From positions 3,134,501-3,198,500 of the forward strand of contig NZ_CP108494.1 in the NCBI RefSeq assembly GCF_041435435.1: a DNA stretch of 64,000 bases. Direction: 5' to 3'. This DNA comes from Streptomyces sp. NBC_01241 (GTDB lineage Bacteria; Actinomycetota; Actinomycetes; Streptomycetales; Streptomycetaceae). This document shows, piece by piece, positions 53,361 through 62,881 of this stretch. The position numbers and the translations under genes are program-made. Numbering within the stretch: the first letter of the stretch is position 1; every line of letters begins with the position of its first letter. The notes beneath the pieces were generated by a model that did not search any database, had not been told where the DNA came from, and saw nothing but the letters and a program-made list of their open reading frames with translations.

Positions 53361-53849
53361 CTACGCGCTGCGCTGGCGCCGGCGCGCTGCCGAGATCGCA
53401 CGGTTCGTCTCCCGCAGGTCCTGCTTCTCGCGCAGGGTCTGCCGCTTGTCGTACTCCTTCTTGCCCTTGGCGAGCGCGATCTCCACCTTCACCCGGCCGT
53501 CCTTGAAGTACAGCGCGAGCGGCACGATCGTGTGACCCGTCTCGCCGGACTTCGACTCCAGCTTGTCGATCTCCGCCCGGTGCATCAGCAGCTTGCGCTT
53601 CCGCTTGGCCGAGTGGTTGGTCCAGGTCCCCTGCACGTACTCCGGGACGTGGATGTTGTGCAACCATGCCTCGCCGCCGTCGATCTGGACGAAGCCGTCC
53701 ACGAGCGAGGCCCGGCCCAGCCGCAGCGATTTGACCTCGGTACCCATGAGTACGAGACCGCACTCGTAGGTGTCGATGATGTGGTAGTCGTGCCGCGCCT
53801 TCTTGTTCTGCGCGATGAGCTTGCGCCCGGTGTCCTTTTCCTTAGCCAT
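53361..53849 (-). CDS. smpB: SsrA-binding protein SmpB
   Basis: A 162-aa SmpB, required for tmRNA to enter stalled ribosomes. Diagnostic blocks: [60 protein letters not shown] and [21 protein letters not shown]. The C-terminal basic tail ends ARRRQRSA. The ATG at 53849 follows the S41 protease gene by 18 nt, so the two are co-transcribed. ssrA lies about 135 nt downstream on the same strand. Confidence 0.97.
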   Translation of the reverse strand: MAKEKDTGRKLIAQNKKARHDYHIIDTYECGLVLMGTEVKSLRLGRASLVDGFVQIDGGEAWLHNIHVPEYVQGTWTNHSAKRKRKLLMHRAEIDKLESKSGETGHTIVPLALYFKDGRVKVEIALAKGKKEYDKRQTLREKQDLRETNRAISAARRRQRSA

Positions 53850-53867
53850 AGTGCAGCCATTTTCGCA

Positions 53868-55055
53868 CTACGACCCACCCCCGAGGCCACTCAATACTGT
53901 CTCGGCCCGCCGCTCGGCCCTGGACGTGACCGCGAGGTCCGGGGTTATGCCGTGTCCGTCGACGCCGCGGCCCGCCGGGGTGCGGTAGTGGCCGACGGTC
54001 AGCTCGGCCACCGAGCCGCCCGGAAGCTTGCTGGGCATCTGGACGGAACCCTTGCCGAAGGTGCGCGAGCCGACCGTGACGGCACGTCCCCGGTCCTGGA
54101 GCGCGCCGGTGAGAAGCTCGGCGGCGCTCATTGTGCCGCCGTCGATGAGGACGACGAGGGGGCGGACGGTGTCGCCGCCCGGCTGCGCGTAGAGGGCGCG
54201 CTGCTCTCCGTGCACGTCGTACGTGGCGACCAGACCGCCGTCCAGGAAGGCGGAGGCGGCGGTGACGGCCTCGGTGACCAGGCCGCCGGAGTTGCCGCGG
54301 AGGTCGAGGAGCACCCCGGCACCCGCCGGTGCGTCCCGGACCGCGTCGCGGACCCTGTCGCCCGAACCCCTGGTGAACGAGTCCACCTCGATCAGTACGG
54401 CCGGCGCGGGATCGGAACGGTCCGGTCCGATGCGCCGGACGGTGACGGCCTCGGTGCTGAGCGTGGCCCGGCGCAGCGTCTCGGTCCGGAGCGCCGCGCC
54501 CCGCTGCACACCCAGTACGACGGTGCTGCCCGCGGATGCCTCCGTACGGTCTCCGCGCAGCAGGGCGACGACCTCGGCGACGGGTCGTTCGTCGACCCGG
54601 TGGCCGTCGACCGTACGGAGCAGATCGCCCGGCTCGATGCCCGCGCGGTCGGCGGGGCTGCCGGGCTGGACCCTGGCCACCTCGACCCGTCCCTCGGCGG
54701 AGCGCCTGGCGGCGATCCCCACGCCCGTGTACGAGCCGTCGAGGGCCTGCTCGAACTCCTCGTACTGCCGCTCGTCGTACACCGCGCCCCAGCGGTCGCC
54801 GCTGCGGCTGACGACCTCCTCGGCCGCCTCCTTGCCGGACTTGCCGTCGGCCACGGCCCGGGCGGCGGCGTCGGCCACCTTGTCGCTTTCGATGGTGGAG
54901 GCGGCGTAACGGGTCGCGGTGTCCGAGGACTTCGCCGCGCCGTGCGGCAGCGAGCCGGTGGCCGCGGCGGTGGCCAGCACGGTGGCGAAAACCAAGGTCA
55001 GGGCCGCCCCGCGGCGCACACCGCGGGGCCCGAAACACTGCGCAGGACCCGACAT
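53868..55055 (-). CDS. S41 carboxy-terminal processing protease
   Basis: A 395-aa exported serine protease. It has an N-terminal signal/anchor (GAALTLVFATVLATAAATG, about 17-35) and a PDZ domain (about 115-195, VARVQPGSPADRAGIEPGDLL). The S41 peptidase domain has its nucleophile Ser in GGTMSAAELLTGALQ (about 309) and Lys in RTFGKGSVQ (about 334), giving a Ser-Lys dyad. It trims C-termini of envelope proteins. It lies between ftsX (with a 20-bp terminator hairpin in the gap) and smpB, with which it forms an operon. The conserved linkage to ftsEX suggests a cell-envelope role, but the substrate is unknown. Confidence 0.92.
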   Translation of the reverse strand: MSGPAQCFGPRGVRRGAALTLVFATVLATAAATGSLPHGAAKSSDTATRYAASTIESDKVADAAARAVADGKSGKEAAEEVVSRSGDRWGAVYDERQYEEFEQALDGSYTGVGIAARRSAEGRVEVARVQPGSPADRAGIEPGDLLRTVDGHRVDERPVAEVVALLRGDRTEASAGSTVVLGVQRGAALRTETLRRATLSTEAVTVRRIGPDRSDPAPAVLIEVDSFTRGSGDRVRDAVRDAPAGAGVLLDLRGNSGGLVTEAVTAASAFLDGGLVATYDVHGEQRALYAQPGGDTVRPLVVLIDGGTMSAAELLTGALQDRGRAVTVGSRTFGKGSVQMPSKLPGGSVAELTVGHYRTPAGRGVDGHGITPDLAVTSRAERRAETVLSGLGGGS

Positions 55056-55074
55056 GGCGACGAGTGTAGGACAA

Positions 55075-55118
55075 CGCCCTTGTGGCGCACGGCCGGTTGG
55101 CCGTGCGCCACAAGGGCG
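55075..55118 (-). terminator. Very strong hairpin after ftsX
   Basis: A perfect 20-bp stem (55075-55094 with 55099-55118) with a GGTT loop starts 4 nt past the ftsX stop. It separates ftsEX from the S41/smpB unit. Confidence 0.9.
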
Positions 55119-55122
55119 CTTG

Positions 55123-56040
55123 TCACACCTTCAGGTACTTGCGCAACGCGAAGAGAGCGGCAACGGCGGGCATCAGCAGGCCGATCGCCAGGACCAGGGG
55201 CAGCTTGGTGAAGACCGCGTCCCAGCCGATGAAGTCGATCAGGTTCAGCTTGCTCTGCAGCGCCAGACCGCCGTCGATCAGGAAGTACCGGCCGGCCAGC
55301 AGCATCACGCAGGCGAGCACGCCACCGATGAGACCGGCGAACGCGGCCTCCATGATGAACGGCATCTGGATGTAGAACCCGGAGGCGCCGACGAGCCGCA
55401 TGATGCCCGTTTCGCGCCGCCGGCTGAACGCGGACACCCGGACGGTGTTCACGATCAGCATCAGCGCGATGACCAGCATCAGTGCCATCACGAAGAGGGC
55501 GGCCACATTCATGCCGTTCATCAGCCCGAAGAGGTTGTCCAGGATGGATCTCTGGTCCTGGACGGACTGCACCCCGTCCCGGCCGGCGAAGGCGGTGGCG
55601 ACGACCTTGTACTTCTTGGGGTCGTGGAGCTTGACCCGGAACGACTCCTGCATCTGGTCCGGCGTGATGTTGCTCGCCATGGGCGAGTCGCCGAACTGCT
55701 CCTGGTAGTGCTTGTACGCCTGGTCGGCCGACTCGTAGGTGACCGTGTCGACGGCGTCCATCTTGTTGAGGTCGCCCTCGATCTGCTTCTTCTGATCGGC
55801 GGTGACCGCACCCTTGGCGCACTTGGGCGTTGAGGTCACATCACTCTTGCTGCACAGGAAGATCGAGACGTTGACCTTGTCGTACCAGTAGTCCTTCATC
55901 GTGCTGACCTGCTCGCGCATGAGCAGCGCGCCGCCGAACAGGGCGAGCGAGAGGGCGACGGAGACGACGACGGCGAAGGTCATCGTGAGGTTGCGACGGA
56001 GGCCGACGCCGATCTCCGACAGGACGAACTGGGCGCGCAT
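55123..56040 (-). CDS. ftsX: Cell division protein FtsX
   Basis: A 305-aa polytopic membrane protein. FtsX with FtsE forms an ABC-type complex that activates peptidoglycan hydrolases at the septum or cell pole through its large extracellular loop. It has an N-terminal TM (TFAVVVSVALSLALFGGALL), an extracellular loop of about 120 residues containing two cysteines (FLCSKSD, TPKCAKG), then three C-terminal TM segments separated by VSAFSRRRETGIMRLVGAS. The ATG at 56040 lies 23 nt after the ftsE stop. Followed by a very strong terminator. Confidence 0.96.
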   Translation of the reverse strand: MRAQFVLSEIGVGLRRNLTMTFAVVVSVALSLALFGGALLMREQVSTMKDYWYDKVNVSIFLCSKSDVTSTPKCAKGAVTADQKKQIEGDLNKMDAVDTVTYESADQAYKHYQEQFGDSPMASNITPDQMQESFRVKLHDPKKYKVVATAFAGRDGVQSVQDQRSILDNLFGLMNGMNVAALFVMALMLVIALMLIVNTVRVSAFSRRRETGIMRLVGASGFYIQMPFIMEAAFAGLIGGVLACVMLLAGRYFLIDGGLALQSKLNLIDFIGWDAVFTKLPLVLAIGLLMPAVAALFALRKYLKV

Positions 56041-56063
56041 GGCGTCCTTTCAGTGCTCGATGC

Positions 56064-56753
56064 TCAGTGCTGGTAGCCGTAGACGCCGCGGGCCTGGTCA
56101 CGTACGAGACGGCCCTGCTCCAGCTCGATGACGCGCTTGCGCATCTGGTCGACGATGTTCTGGTCGTGGGTCGCCATGATCACGGTGGTGCCGGTCCGGT
56201 TGATCCGGTCCAGCAGCTTCATGATGCCGACGGAGGTCTGCGGGTCGAGGTTGCCGGTCGGCTCGTCCGCGATCAGCAGCATGGGACGGTTCACGAACGC
56301 CCGCGCGATCGCCACGCGCTGCTGCTCACCACCGGAGAGTTCGCCGGGCCTCCGGTCCTCCTTGCCGCCGAGGCCGACCAGGTCGAGGACCTGCGGCACC
56401 GCCTTGCGGATCTCGCCGCGCGGCTTGCCGATGACCTCCTGCGCGAACGCCACGTTCTCCGCAACGGTCTTGTTGGGGAGAAGTCTGAAGTCCTGGAAAA
56501 CCGTGCCCAGCTGGCGGCGCATGTGCGGCACCTTCCAGTTGGACAGGCGCGCGAGGTCCTTGCCCAGGACGTGGACCATGCCCTGACTGGCGCGCTCTTC
56601 GCGCAGGATGAGTCGCATGAAGGTGGACTTGCCGGAGCCGGAGGAGCCCACCAGGAAGACGAACTCACCCTTCTCGATATCGAGAGACACATCCCGTAGA
56701 GCGGGACGGCTCTGCTTCGGGTAGGTCTTGGAGACGTTGTCGAATCGGATCAC
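56064..56753 (-). CDS. ftsE: Cell division ATP-binding protein FtsE
   Basis: A 229-aa ABC ATPase. Walker A is [15 protein letters not shown] (about residues 36-50), followed by the Q-loop [13 protein letters not shown], signature [14 protein letters not shown] (about 140), Walker [14 protein letters not shown] and H-loop ATHDQNIVD. The GTG at 56753 ([14 protein letters not shown]) is chosen because the frame upstream is basic and Ser-rich. It is the first gene of the ftsE-ftsX operon. The preceding 270 bp contains the divergent promoter shared with the small zinc-ribbon gene. Confidence 0.96.
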   Translation of the reverse strand: MIRFDNVSKTYPKQSRPALRDVSLDIEKGEFVFLVGSSGSGKSTFMRLILREERASQGMVHVLGKDLARLSNWKVPHMRRQLGTVFQDFRLLPNKTVAENVAFAQEVIGKPRGEIRKAVPQVLDLVGLGGKEDRRPGELSGGEQQRVAIARAFVNRPMLLIADEPTGNLDPQTSVGIMKLLDRINRTGTTVIMATHDQNIVDQMRKRVIELEQGRLVRDQARGVYGYQH

Positions 56754-57021
56754 GGATGCACCACGGTCGGCCGGGAGTAGGTGTGCGTGACCATACGCGA
56801 ACCGGCCTGACGCGTGCAGGCGCGCGTCCGGGGATGGGTGATTTATGGCGGAACCGCACGGCCGGGTGCGGGGCCGAAGTGCTACGAAACGGGCGCTGTC
56901 CGGCGGGCCGCGCCGAAATCCGCGCGAGCTGGCACAGTGGGAGGGGGAACGGATGCGTTCCCATGAGCGTTGTGCGGAGAGAAGACGTATGCGGCTCCGC
57001 CGCGCGGGAGGAGGAAAGCGC

Positions 57022-57222
57022 ATGACCTATGACCGATTGGTGTGCGCAAACTGCGCGGCGCCCGTGAACGAAGGCCGCTGCCCCGTGTGCCGGGCAAGCC
57101 GTGAGCGGCTGCAGCAGGAACAGGAGCAGGGAATCTTCGCGGGACTGAGCCCCGTGACGCTGGTGGCCCTGCTGGTGGTGCTGCTGGGCGCGCTGGCATT
57201 GCTGGCACACCAGACCGTGTAG
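57022..57222 (+). CDS. Small zinc-ribbon membrane protein
   Basis: A 66-aa protein. Two CxxC knuckles ([19 protein letters not shown], residues 8-26) form a probable zinc ribbon. A Gln/Glu linker and a single C-terminal TM segment ([17 protein letters not shown]) follow. The ATG at 57022 has GAGGAAAG just upstream. It is divergent from ftsE and conserved at this place in Streptomyces as I recall. Function is unknown; the shape resembles small division- or envelope-associated proteins. Confidence 0.75.
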   Translation: MTYDRLVCANCAAPVNEGRCPVCRASRERLQQEQEQGIFAGLSPVTLVALLVVLLGALALLAHQTV

Positions 57223-57268
57223 CCGCGGGAGAGCCCGTCCGTCCGCCTGCGAGAGCGGTACGTGTACG

Positions 57269-57313
57269 CAGAGGGGCCCGGGATGCCTGTAGCAGACGTC
57301 CCGGGCCCCTCTG
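57269..57313. terminator. Bidirectional terminator between the zinc-ribbon and LAETG genes
   Basis: CAGAGGGGCCCGGGA (57269-57283) pairs perfectly with 57299-57313. It serves convergent genes ending at 57222 and 57343. Confidence 0.85.
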
Positions 57314-57342
57314 TGCGTACCTGTGCCGCCAGCGGGCCCTTA

Positions 57343-58131
57343 TCAGGCGACCGTACGGCCGTTCATGAGGCGCGGCAAAATCCGGAAGCCGATGCCTCCG
57401 GCAATCATCGTCGCGGCGCCGACCAGCAGGAACGTGGTCTCGGCGGCACCGGTCTCGGCGAGCTCGTCCTTGCCCTTGCCCTGCTCGACCGGCTGGTTGC
57501 CGGCCGAGTCGGGGGTGGTGTTGTCCGCGCACTTCGCGCCGTCGAGGTCGACGGTGCAGTTGTCGGCGTCGCCGCCACCGGTCACGGTGCCTGCGGAGGC
57601 GTTACCCGTGGTACCACCGTTGCCGGAGGTGCCGGAGGAGCCGTTGCCGCCGTTGCCGTTGCCGCCGGACTGGTGGCCGCCGTTGCCGTTGCCGCCGTTG
57701 CCGTTGCCGCCGGACTGGTGGCCGCCGTTGCCACCGTTCCCGTTGCCACCGTTCCCGTTGCCACCGTTCCCGTTGCCACCGTTGCCGTTACCCGGGTTGG
57801 TCGGGTCCGTCGGCTCCGTGGTCGGCGGGTCCGTCGGCTCGGTGGTCGGCGGGTCCGTCGGCTCGGTGGTCGGCGGGTCCGTCGGCTCGGTGGTCGGCGG
57901 GTCCGTCGGCTCGGTGGTCGGCGGGTCCGTCGGCTCGGGCTCGCATCGCGGGTCGACCGGGCTGCACGGCTCGCCGTCGCCGTCCACCGTCTGGATGCCA
58001 ACCTGGACACCCGCGACCTTGACACCGATACCGGCGGCCGACGCCGCACCGGCGGCGGTGAGCGAGGCGCCCGCGGCGATCACCGCACCCGCGGCGATCC
58101 GCGCGACGCGTACTCGCGTCTTCTTCGTCAT
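57343..58131 (-). CDS. LAETG-anchored repeat-rich surface protein
   Basis: A 262-aa secreted protein covalently attached to the cell wall by a class E sortase. The signal peptide covers 1-33 (ending GAASAAG). A short N-terminal head (IGVKVAGVQVGIQTVDGDGE) is followed by six near-perfect EPTDPPTT repeats (about 68-110) and a Gly/Asn tract of GNGNGG units with two GGHQSGG interruptions (about 113-165). A small Cys pair (DNCTVDL, AKCADN) precedes the sorting signal. The signal comprises LAETG (about 224), a TM segment (TTFLLVGAATMIAGGIGF) and a basic tail. Low-complexity regions probably act as a wall-spanning spacer. No ligand-binding domain is recognised. Confidence 0.87.
   Translation of the reverse strand: MTKKTRVRVARIAAGAVIAAGASLTAAGAASAAGIGVKVAGVQVGIQTVDGDGEPCSPVDPRCEPEPTDPPTTEPTDPPTTEPTDPPTTEPTDPPTTEPTDPPTTEPTDPTNPGNGNGGNGNGGNGNGGNGNGGNGGHQSGGNGNGGNGNGGHQSGGNGNGGNGSSGTSGNGGTTGNASAGTVTGGGDADNCTVDLDGAKCADNTTPDSAGNQPVEQGKGKDELAETGAAETTFLLVGAATMIAGGIGFRILPRLMNGRTVA
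57808..57939 (-). repeat. Tandem 24-bp repeats encoding EPTDPPTT
   Basis: About 5.5 copies of a 24-bp unit containing GGCTCGGTGGTCGGCGGGTC. All but the outermost copies are identical at the DNA level, so copy number is likely variable. Confidence 0.85.
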
Positions 58132-58454
58132 GTGCTGCTACCCCCAGTAGCTGTTCTCGTCAGTGGAGCAGCCATATGCGGGCCCCGGTTCTGCGGGGTT
58201 TGCTCCGAACGGCGCCACATCGAGCCGTGGCCGTGCCGCCCGCCCCCGTTCACACCCGTCCCATGCATACGCATGCTGCCCTAGCACCCTGTCCACAGTT
58301 AAGGACTACGTCAAGGCCGTTCCGTGCAATCTGCACCGATTTGGCGGGAGTTGATCTCCATTCGGAATCACGACTGTGACGCACTCACCACGCCGCCTCC
58401 GCAACCCGCCCCCCAACTCCCTTTCGCGCGCCGCCTCGTACGCGTCCGCAACGA

Positions 58455-58499
58455 GAACGGCGGTGCCGGAACCCCATAGGGATTCCGGCACCGCCGTTC
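58455..58499 (-). terminator. Hairpin after prfB
   Basis: GAACGGCGGTGCCGGAA (58455-58471) pairs with its 17-nt complement (58483-58499). It lies about 35 nt past the prfB stop. Confidence 0.8.
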
Positions 58500-58535
58500 G
58501 AAGAACAGGGAGACAGGCCGCGTCGGCCCGCCCGC

Positions 58536-59642
58536 CTACTTCTCCCGCTGCTTGCGCCAGCGGATGCCCGCCTCCAGGAAGCCGTCGATCTCGCCGTTGA
58601 AGACCGCTTCCGGGTTGCCCATCTCGAACTCCGTACGCAGGTCCTTGACCATCTGGTACGGGTGCAGGACGTACGACCGCATCTGGTTGCCCCAGGAGTT
58701 GCCGCCGTCGCCCTTGAGGGCGTCCATCTTGGCCTGCTCCTCCTGGCGGCGGCGCTCAAGGAGCTTCGCCTGGAGGACGTTCATCGCGGACGCCTTGTTC
58801 TGGATCTGCGAGCGCTCGTTCTGGCAGGAGACGACGATGCCGGTCGGGAGGTGGGTCAGGCGCACCGCGGAGTCCGTGGTGTTGACGCCCTGGCCGCCGG
58901 GGCCCGACGAGCGGTACACGTCGACGCGCAGTTCGGACTCGTCGATCTCGATGTGGTCGGTCTGCTCGACCACGGGCAGCACCTCGACACCCGCGAAGGA
59001 CGTCTGGCGGCGGCCCTGGTTGTCGAAGGGCGAGATCCGGACGAGCCGGTGGGTGCCCTGCTCGACGGAGAGCGTGCCGTAGGCGTACGGCACCTGGACG
59101 GCGAAGGTGGTCGACTTGATGCCGGCCTCTTCCGCGTACGACGTCTCGTAGACCTCGGTCTTGTAGCCGTGCCGCTCGGCCCAGCGGATGTACATGCGCT
59201 GGAGCTTCTCGGCGAAGTCGGCGGCGTCCACGCCACCGGCCTCGGCGCGGATGTTGACCAGGGCCTCGCGGGAGTCGTACTCGCCGGAGAGGAGGGTACG
59301 GACCTCCATCTCGTCCAGCGCCTTCCTGACCGAATTCAGCTCGGACTCGGCCTCGGCGAGGGCGTCCGCATCGCCCTCGTCCTGGGCGAGCTCGAAGAGG
59401 ATTTCGAGATCGTCGATCCGGCCGCGGAGAGCCTCGGTCTTACGGACCTCGGCCTGGAGGTGCGAAAGCTTGCTGGTGATCTTCTGCGCCGCCTCCGGGT
59501 CGTCCCAGAGGGAAGGCGCTGCCGCCTGCTCCTCGAGCGCGGCAATGTCCGCCCTCAGCGCATCCAGGTCCAGGACGGCCTCGATCGACCCCATGGTCGA
59601 GGAGAGGGACTTCAGCTCTTCGGAAATATCGACGACTGCCAC
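58536..59642 (-). CDS. prfB: Peptide chain release factor 2
   Basis: A 368-aa RF2 that terminates translation at UGA and UAA. The stop-recognition tripeptide SPF is visible in [16 protein letters not shown] (about residue 198), and the catalytic GGQ in [20 protein letters not shown] (about 244). The frame is continuous from ATG 59642 ([13 protein letters not shown]), so there is no programmed +1 frameshift of the E. coli type. It is monocistronic and ends in a strong hairpin. Confidence 0.96.
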   Translation of the reverse strand: MAVVDISEELKSLSSTMGSIEAVLDLDALRADIAALEEQAAAPSLWDDPEAAQKITSKLSHLQAEVRKTEALRGRIDDLEILFELAQDEGDADALAEAESELNSVRKALDEMEVRTLLSGEYDSREALVNIRAEAGGVDAADFAEKLQRMYIRWAERHGYKTEVYETSYAEEAGIKSTTFAVQVPYAYGTLSVEQGTHRLVRISPFDNQGRRQTSFAGVEVLPVVEQTDHIEIDESELRVDVYRSSGPGGQGVNTTDSAVRLTHLPTGIVVSCQNERSQIQNKASAMNVLQAKLLERRRQEEQAKMDALKGDGGNSWGNQMRSYVLHPYQMVKDLRTEFEMGNPEAVFNGEIDGFLEAGIRWRKQREK

Positions 59643-59803
59643 GGGTCCAGCGTAACGGCTGTCGGCACGGACGTTCCTCGGGCCGCATGATCACGACTCG
59701 GTGACCGGGTGTCCGGCGTCTGCCCGGACCGTACGGCGAGGGGGTGCGCCCCTGGGTTCCGCCGGGGCCGCAAGCCGCCGGGGAACCACCTCCGGGCCCC
59801 GGC

Positions 59804-61084
59804 TCAGGGTGGGGTTCCCGGCGCCGAGTTCTTCGTGTCCTGCGCGGGCACGTCCGCGCTGTCGCCGCCCAGCGCCAGCCGGCCGCCCACGCCGAGGGCC
59901 ACCACCAGCACCAGCGCCGCGGCGCCCAGCGTCAGGCGGCGCTTGCGGACGGCCGCGGACTTGTTGCGGGCCGAGCCGGGGCGGGGCCGGCCCGGGGAGC
60001 GGGGGGCCCTGGCCGTGCCCCGGGGGCCGCCGGACAGCTCGTCGGGGGCCGGGACGCGCATGCTCGTGTGGGTGTCGCGGTTGGAGTCCGTGGACGAGCC
60101 GGGGACCAGGGGGACCGCGCCGCGGCGGCGGGGCTCCTCGGACGCGGGGGTGTACTGCTGCTCGTCGTACGTCTGCGGTTCCGGTTCGGTGTCCGGCTCG
60201 TCCACGTCCAGCGGCGGGATGCCGGCCAGCTGCGGGAGCTGCTCGCGCAGCCGGGCCGCGAGCTCGGAGGCGCGCAGCCGGGAGGCCGGGGCCTTGGCCA
60301 GGCACTGGACGAGGAGCTGCCAGAGCTCCTCGGGGATGCCCGGGAGCGGGACGACGGTCTCCGTGACGTGGCGGCGCAGGACCGCGCCGGGGTGTCCGCC
60401 GCCGAAGGGCGTGAAGCCGGCGAGGAGCTCGTAGAGGACCGTGGCGAGGGCGTAGATGTCGACGGCGGCGCGGGGCGGCAGGCCCTCGACTATCTCGGGA
60501 GCGAGGTAGTCCGGCGTACCGATGATCTTGCTGGCCTTGGTGCGGCGCGGGGTGTCGATCAGCTTGGCCACGCCGAAGTCGGTGAGCAGCGCCGGGTGCG
60601 AGCCGCCGGGGCCGAGCGGGCCCTCCATATCGAGCAGGATGTTCTCCGGCTTGACGTCGCGGTGGACCACTCCGGCGGCGTGCGCGGCGGCCAGGCCGTC
60701 GGCGACGTCCGCGATGATCGCGACGGCGGCCTCGGGCGCGAGCCGGCGTTCGCGGTCGAGGCGGGTGCGCAGGTCCGTGCCGCGGATCAGGTTCATGACC
60801 AGCGCCAGATCGTTGCCGTCGACCACGAGGTCGCGGACGGCGACCACGCGCGGGTGGTCCAGGCCGAGCAGGGCGGTGCGCTCCTGGACGAAGCGGCCCA
60901 CGAGCTCCTGGTCGGACGCGAGGTCCTCGCGCAGGAGCTTGATGGCCACCGGGCCCTCGGGCCCGTCGCCGAGCCACACCGTGCCGGCGCTGCCACGCCC
61001 CAGGATCTGGTGGGCGGTGTACCGGCTGCCGATATTCCGTGCCAAGACTGCTCCCTCAGCGGCTGGCGATGGACCGTCGCTCAT
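59804..61084 (-). CDS. pkaB: Ser/Thr protein kinase, PkaB-like
   Basis: A 426-aa membrane kinase of the Hanks type. The Gly loop is ILGRGSAGTVWLG (about residue 27), Lys is in VAIKLL, the catalytic loop is VVHRDVKPENILLD (about 138), and DFG is in LLTDFGVAKL. The segment GTPDYLAPEIVEG completes the activation site. A disordered Pro/Ser/Arg-rich linker (about 275-370) precedes one TM (LTLGAAALVLVVALGVGG) and a short extracellular tail. It resembles the first kinase of the pkaB/pkaA tandem next to prfB in S. coelicolor. ATG 61084 is the natural start. Confidence 0.9.
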   Translation of the reverse strand: MSDGPSPAAEGAVLARNIGSRYTAHQILGRGSAGTVWLGDGPEGPVAIKLLREDLASDQELVGRFVQERTALLGLDHPRVVAVRDLVVDGNDLALVMNLIRGTDLRTRLDRERRLAPEAAVAIIADVADGLAAAHAAGVVHRDVKPENILLDMEGPLGPGGSHPALLTDFGVAKLIDTPRRTKASKIIGTPDYLAPEIVEGLPPRAAVDIYALATVLYELLAGFTPFGGGHPGAVLRRHVTETVVPLPGIPEELWQLLVQCLAKAPASRLRASELAARLREQLPQLAGIPPLDVDEPDTEPEPQTYDEQQYTPASEEPRRRGAVPLVPGSSTDSNRDTHTSMRVPAPDELSGGPRGTARAPRSPGRPRPGSARNKSAAVRKRRLTLGAAALVLVVALGVGGRLALGGDSADVPAQDTKNSAPGTPP

Positions 61085-61149
61085 GACCCCCGGTCGACAA
61101 AGTTACGCGTCGATCGGGGTGTTGAGTGCCCGGGATGGCGCCAACGTTC

Positions 61150-61190
61150 ACTTCTGCGGGCGATATGCGTGGAAACTCGCCCGCAGAAGT
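61150..61190 (-). terminator. Inverted repeat between the two kinase genes
   Basis: ACTTCTGCGGGCGA (61150-61163) and its exact complement (61177-61190) form a 14-bp stem with a 13-nt loop, 36 nt past the pkaA stop. No U-run follows, so it could be a regulatory element upstream of pkaB. Confidence 0.55.
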
Positions 61191-61225
61191 CGATATAGCT
61201 ACAGAGTTGATGGGGTGTCAGCCAC

Positions 61226-62881
61226 TCAGGGCCCGCTGCTTCCGCCCAGTTTCGAAACCCAGTCGGTCACGGTGGAGACAGTGTCGCCGATGGCCTGCCA
61301 GTAGCTCTTGCCCTGGCCGATCCAGTCCTGCAGCGGCGTCAGTTCCCAGATCAGCCAGCCCGCGACGAACAGCAGGACCAGGGTGAACAGGCAGCCCTTG
61401 AGGCAGCCGAGGCCGGGAATCTTCATCGGGTTGGCGCTGCGCTGCCTCGGCTCGCGGGGCTGTCGCGGGGCCGGCTGCTGCGGCGGCGGCTGCTGCGGCG
61501 GCGGCTGCTGCGGGGGCGCGTACTGCTGCTGTTGGGGCTGTTGCCGTTGATGGTGCTGGGGTTGCGGCTGGTACTGCTGCTGCCGGGGCTGGGGGTACTG
61601 CTGATGCTGCGGCGGCTGCTGGCGTCGCTGGGGCTGCTGCGACTGCTGCTGCTGAGGCTGGGGCCGCTGGGGACGGCGGCGCAGCGGGTCCTGGCCGGGG
61701 TCGAGGTACTGGACCTGCGTCTGCTCGTTGCGGTCACGGGCCGCCTGGAGCTGGGACTGCCAGGGGTGCGGCCCGTCGGGCTGCGGACGGTTGTCCGGAT
61801 GCGGCGGTACGGGCGGCATGACCGAGGTCGGGTCGGCGTGCCCGCCCGCGCCCTGGCCGGGGGCGTGCTGCATGACGCTGGTCGCGGCGTTCGGATCGTA
61901 CGAGCCCGCGTTGCTCGGCAGCACCTGCGTCGGGTCGGCCGCGCCGGGGGTCTGCGGCACGGCCGCGGGCGCCGGGTCGGGTGCGAGCAGGGCGCCCACG
62001 CCGTCGGCCGCCGCGATCTGGGCGGCGTTGGCGTGCACGCCGATGCCGGCCGCGACGGTGCGCAGTCCGCGGGCCAGGTTCTCGGCGCTGGGCCGCTGGT
62101 CCGGGTCCTTGCTCAGGCAGCGCTCTATCACCGTCCACAGCGGCGCCGGGACGGTGGTGGGGCGGCGGGGTTCCTCGCTGAGGTGCCGGTGCAGGACTTC
62201 GAGGGCGGTGCCGCCGGAGAACGGCGGGCGGCCGGTGACCAGTTCGTACAGCAGGATGCCCGCGCCGTAGATGTCGACGGCCGAGGTCTGCGGGCGGCCC
62301 TCGGCGGACTCGGGCGCCACGTAGGCGGGCGTGCCGACGAACTCGTGGGTCCGGGTGAGCCCCGGGGAGTCGGCCAGGCGCGCGATACCGAAGTCCGTGA
62401 GCATCGGGTGCATCTGGCCGTCGCGCTCGTCGAGCAGGACGTTGGCGGGCTTCAGGTCGCGGTGGACGACGCCGTCGGCGTGGCTGGCGGCCAGCGCGTC
62501 CGCGATCTGCGCGGTGAGCAGCGCGGCGGCGACCGGGGTGAGCGGGCCGTTCTCGCGGAGGTAGCGGTGCAGGTCGGGGCCGTCGATGAGGTCCATGACG
62601 AGGGCGAGGAGATCGCCCTCGACGACCAGGTCGCGGGTGCGCACGATGTTCTCGTGGGTGAGCCGGAGCAGCACCGAGCGCTCGCGCAGGAACCGCATCA
62701 CGATGTCCGCGTCGTTGGCGAGCTCCTCCTTCAGGACCTTGATCGCCACGGTCTCGCCGGGCTGGCCGGCGACGGCCGCCTCGGAGCCTGCGGTCTCCCG
62801 CTGGCGGGCACGCCAGACGGTGCCCGTGGCGCCGCGTCCCAGCGGCTCCTCGAGCAGGTACTTGCTGCCTACCGGCCGCAC
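61226..62881 (-). CDS. pkaA: Ser/Thr protein kinase, PkaA-like
   Basis: A 551-aa kinase. GTG 62881 (VRPVGSKYLLEEPL) is chosen because GGGAG lies 9 nt upstream and the kinase domain begins directly; the longer frame to 63175 is unsupported. The domain has LGRGATGTVW, HRDLKPANVLLD (about 158), DFGIARL and GTPAYVAPES. The region 300-490 is disordered, ending in a Gln/Pro-rich stretch (QQPPPQQPPPQQ type). A TM (LFTLVLLFVAGWLIWEL, about 505) and a short extracellular tail follow. PkaA homologues phosphorylate Ser/Thr targets; the targets here are unknown. Confidence 0.9.
   Translation of the reverse strand: MRPVGSKYLLEEPLGRGATGTVWRARQRETAGSEAAVAGQPGETVAIKVLKEELANDADIVMRFLRERSVLLRLTHENIVRTRDLVVEGDLLALVMDLIDGPDLHRYLRENGPLTPVAAALLTAQIADALAASHADGVVHRDLKPANVLLDERDGQMHPMLTDFGIARLADSPGLTRTHEFVGTPAYVAPESAEGRPQTSAVDIYGAGILLYELVTGRPPFSGGTALEVLHRHLSEEPRRPTTVPAPLWTVIERCLSKDPDQRPSAENLARGLRTVAAGIGVHANAAQIAAADGVGALLAPDPAPAAVPQTPGAADPTQVLPSNAGSYDPNAATSVMQHAPGQGAGGHADPTSVMPPVPPHPDNRPQPDGPHPWQSQLQAARDRNEQTQVQYLDPGQDPLRRRPQRPQPQQQQSQQPQRRQQPPQHQQYPQPRQQQYQPQPQHHQRQQPQQQQYAPPQQPPPQQPPPQQPAPRQPREPRQRSANPMKIPGLGCLKGCLFTLVLLFVAGWLIWELTPLQDWIGQGKSYWQAIGDTVSTVTDWVSKLGGSSGP

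Noticed and set aside
58536..59642. Programmed frameshift in prfB
   Set aside because: The frame is continuous from the start codon and no in-frame early stop is present.
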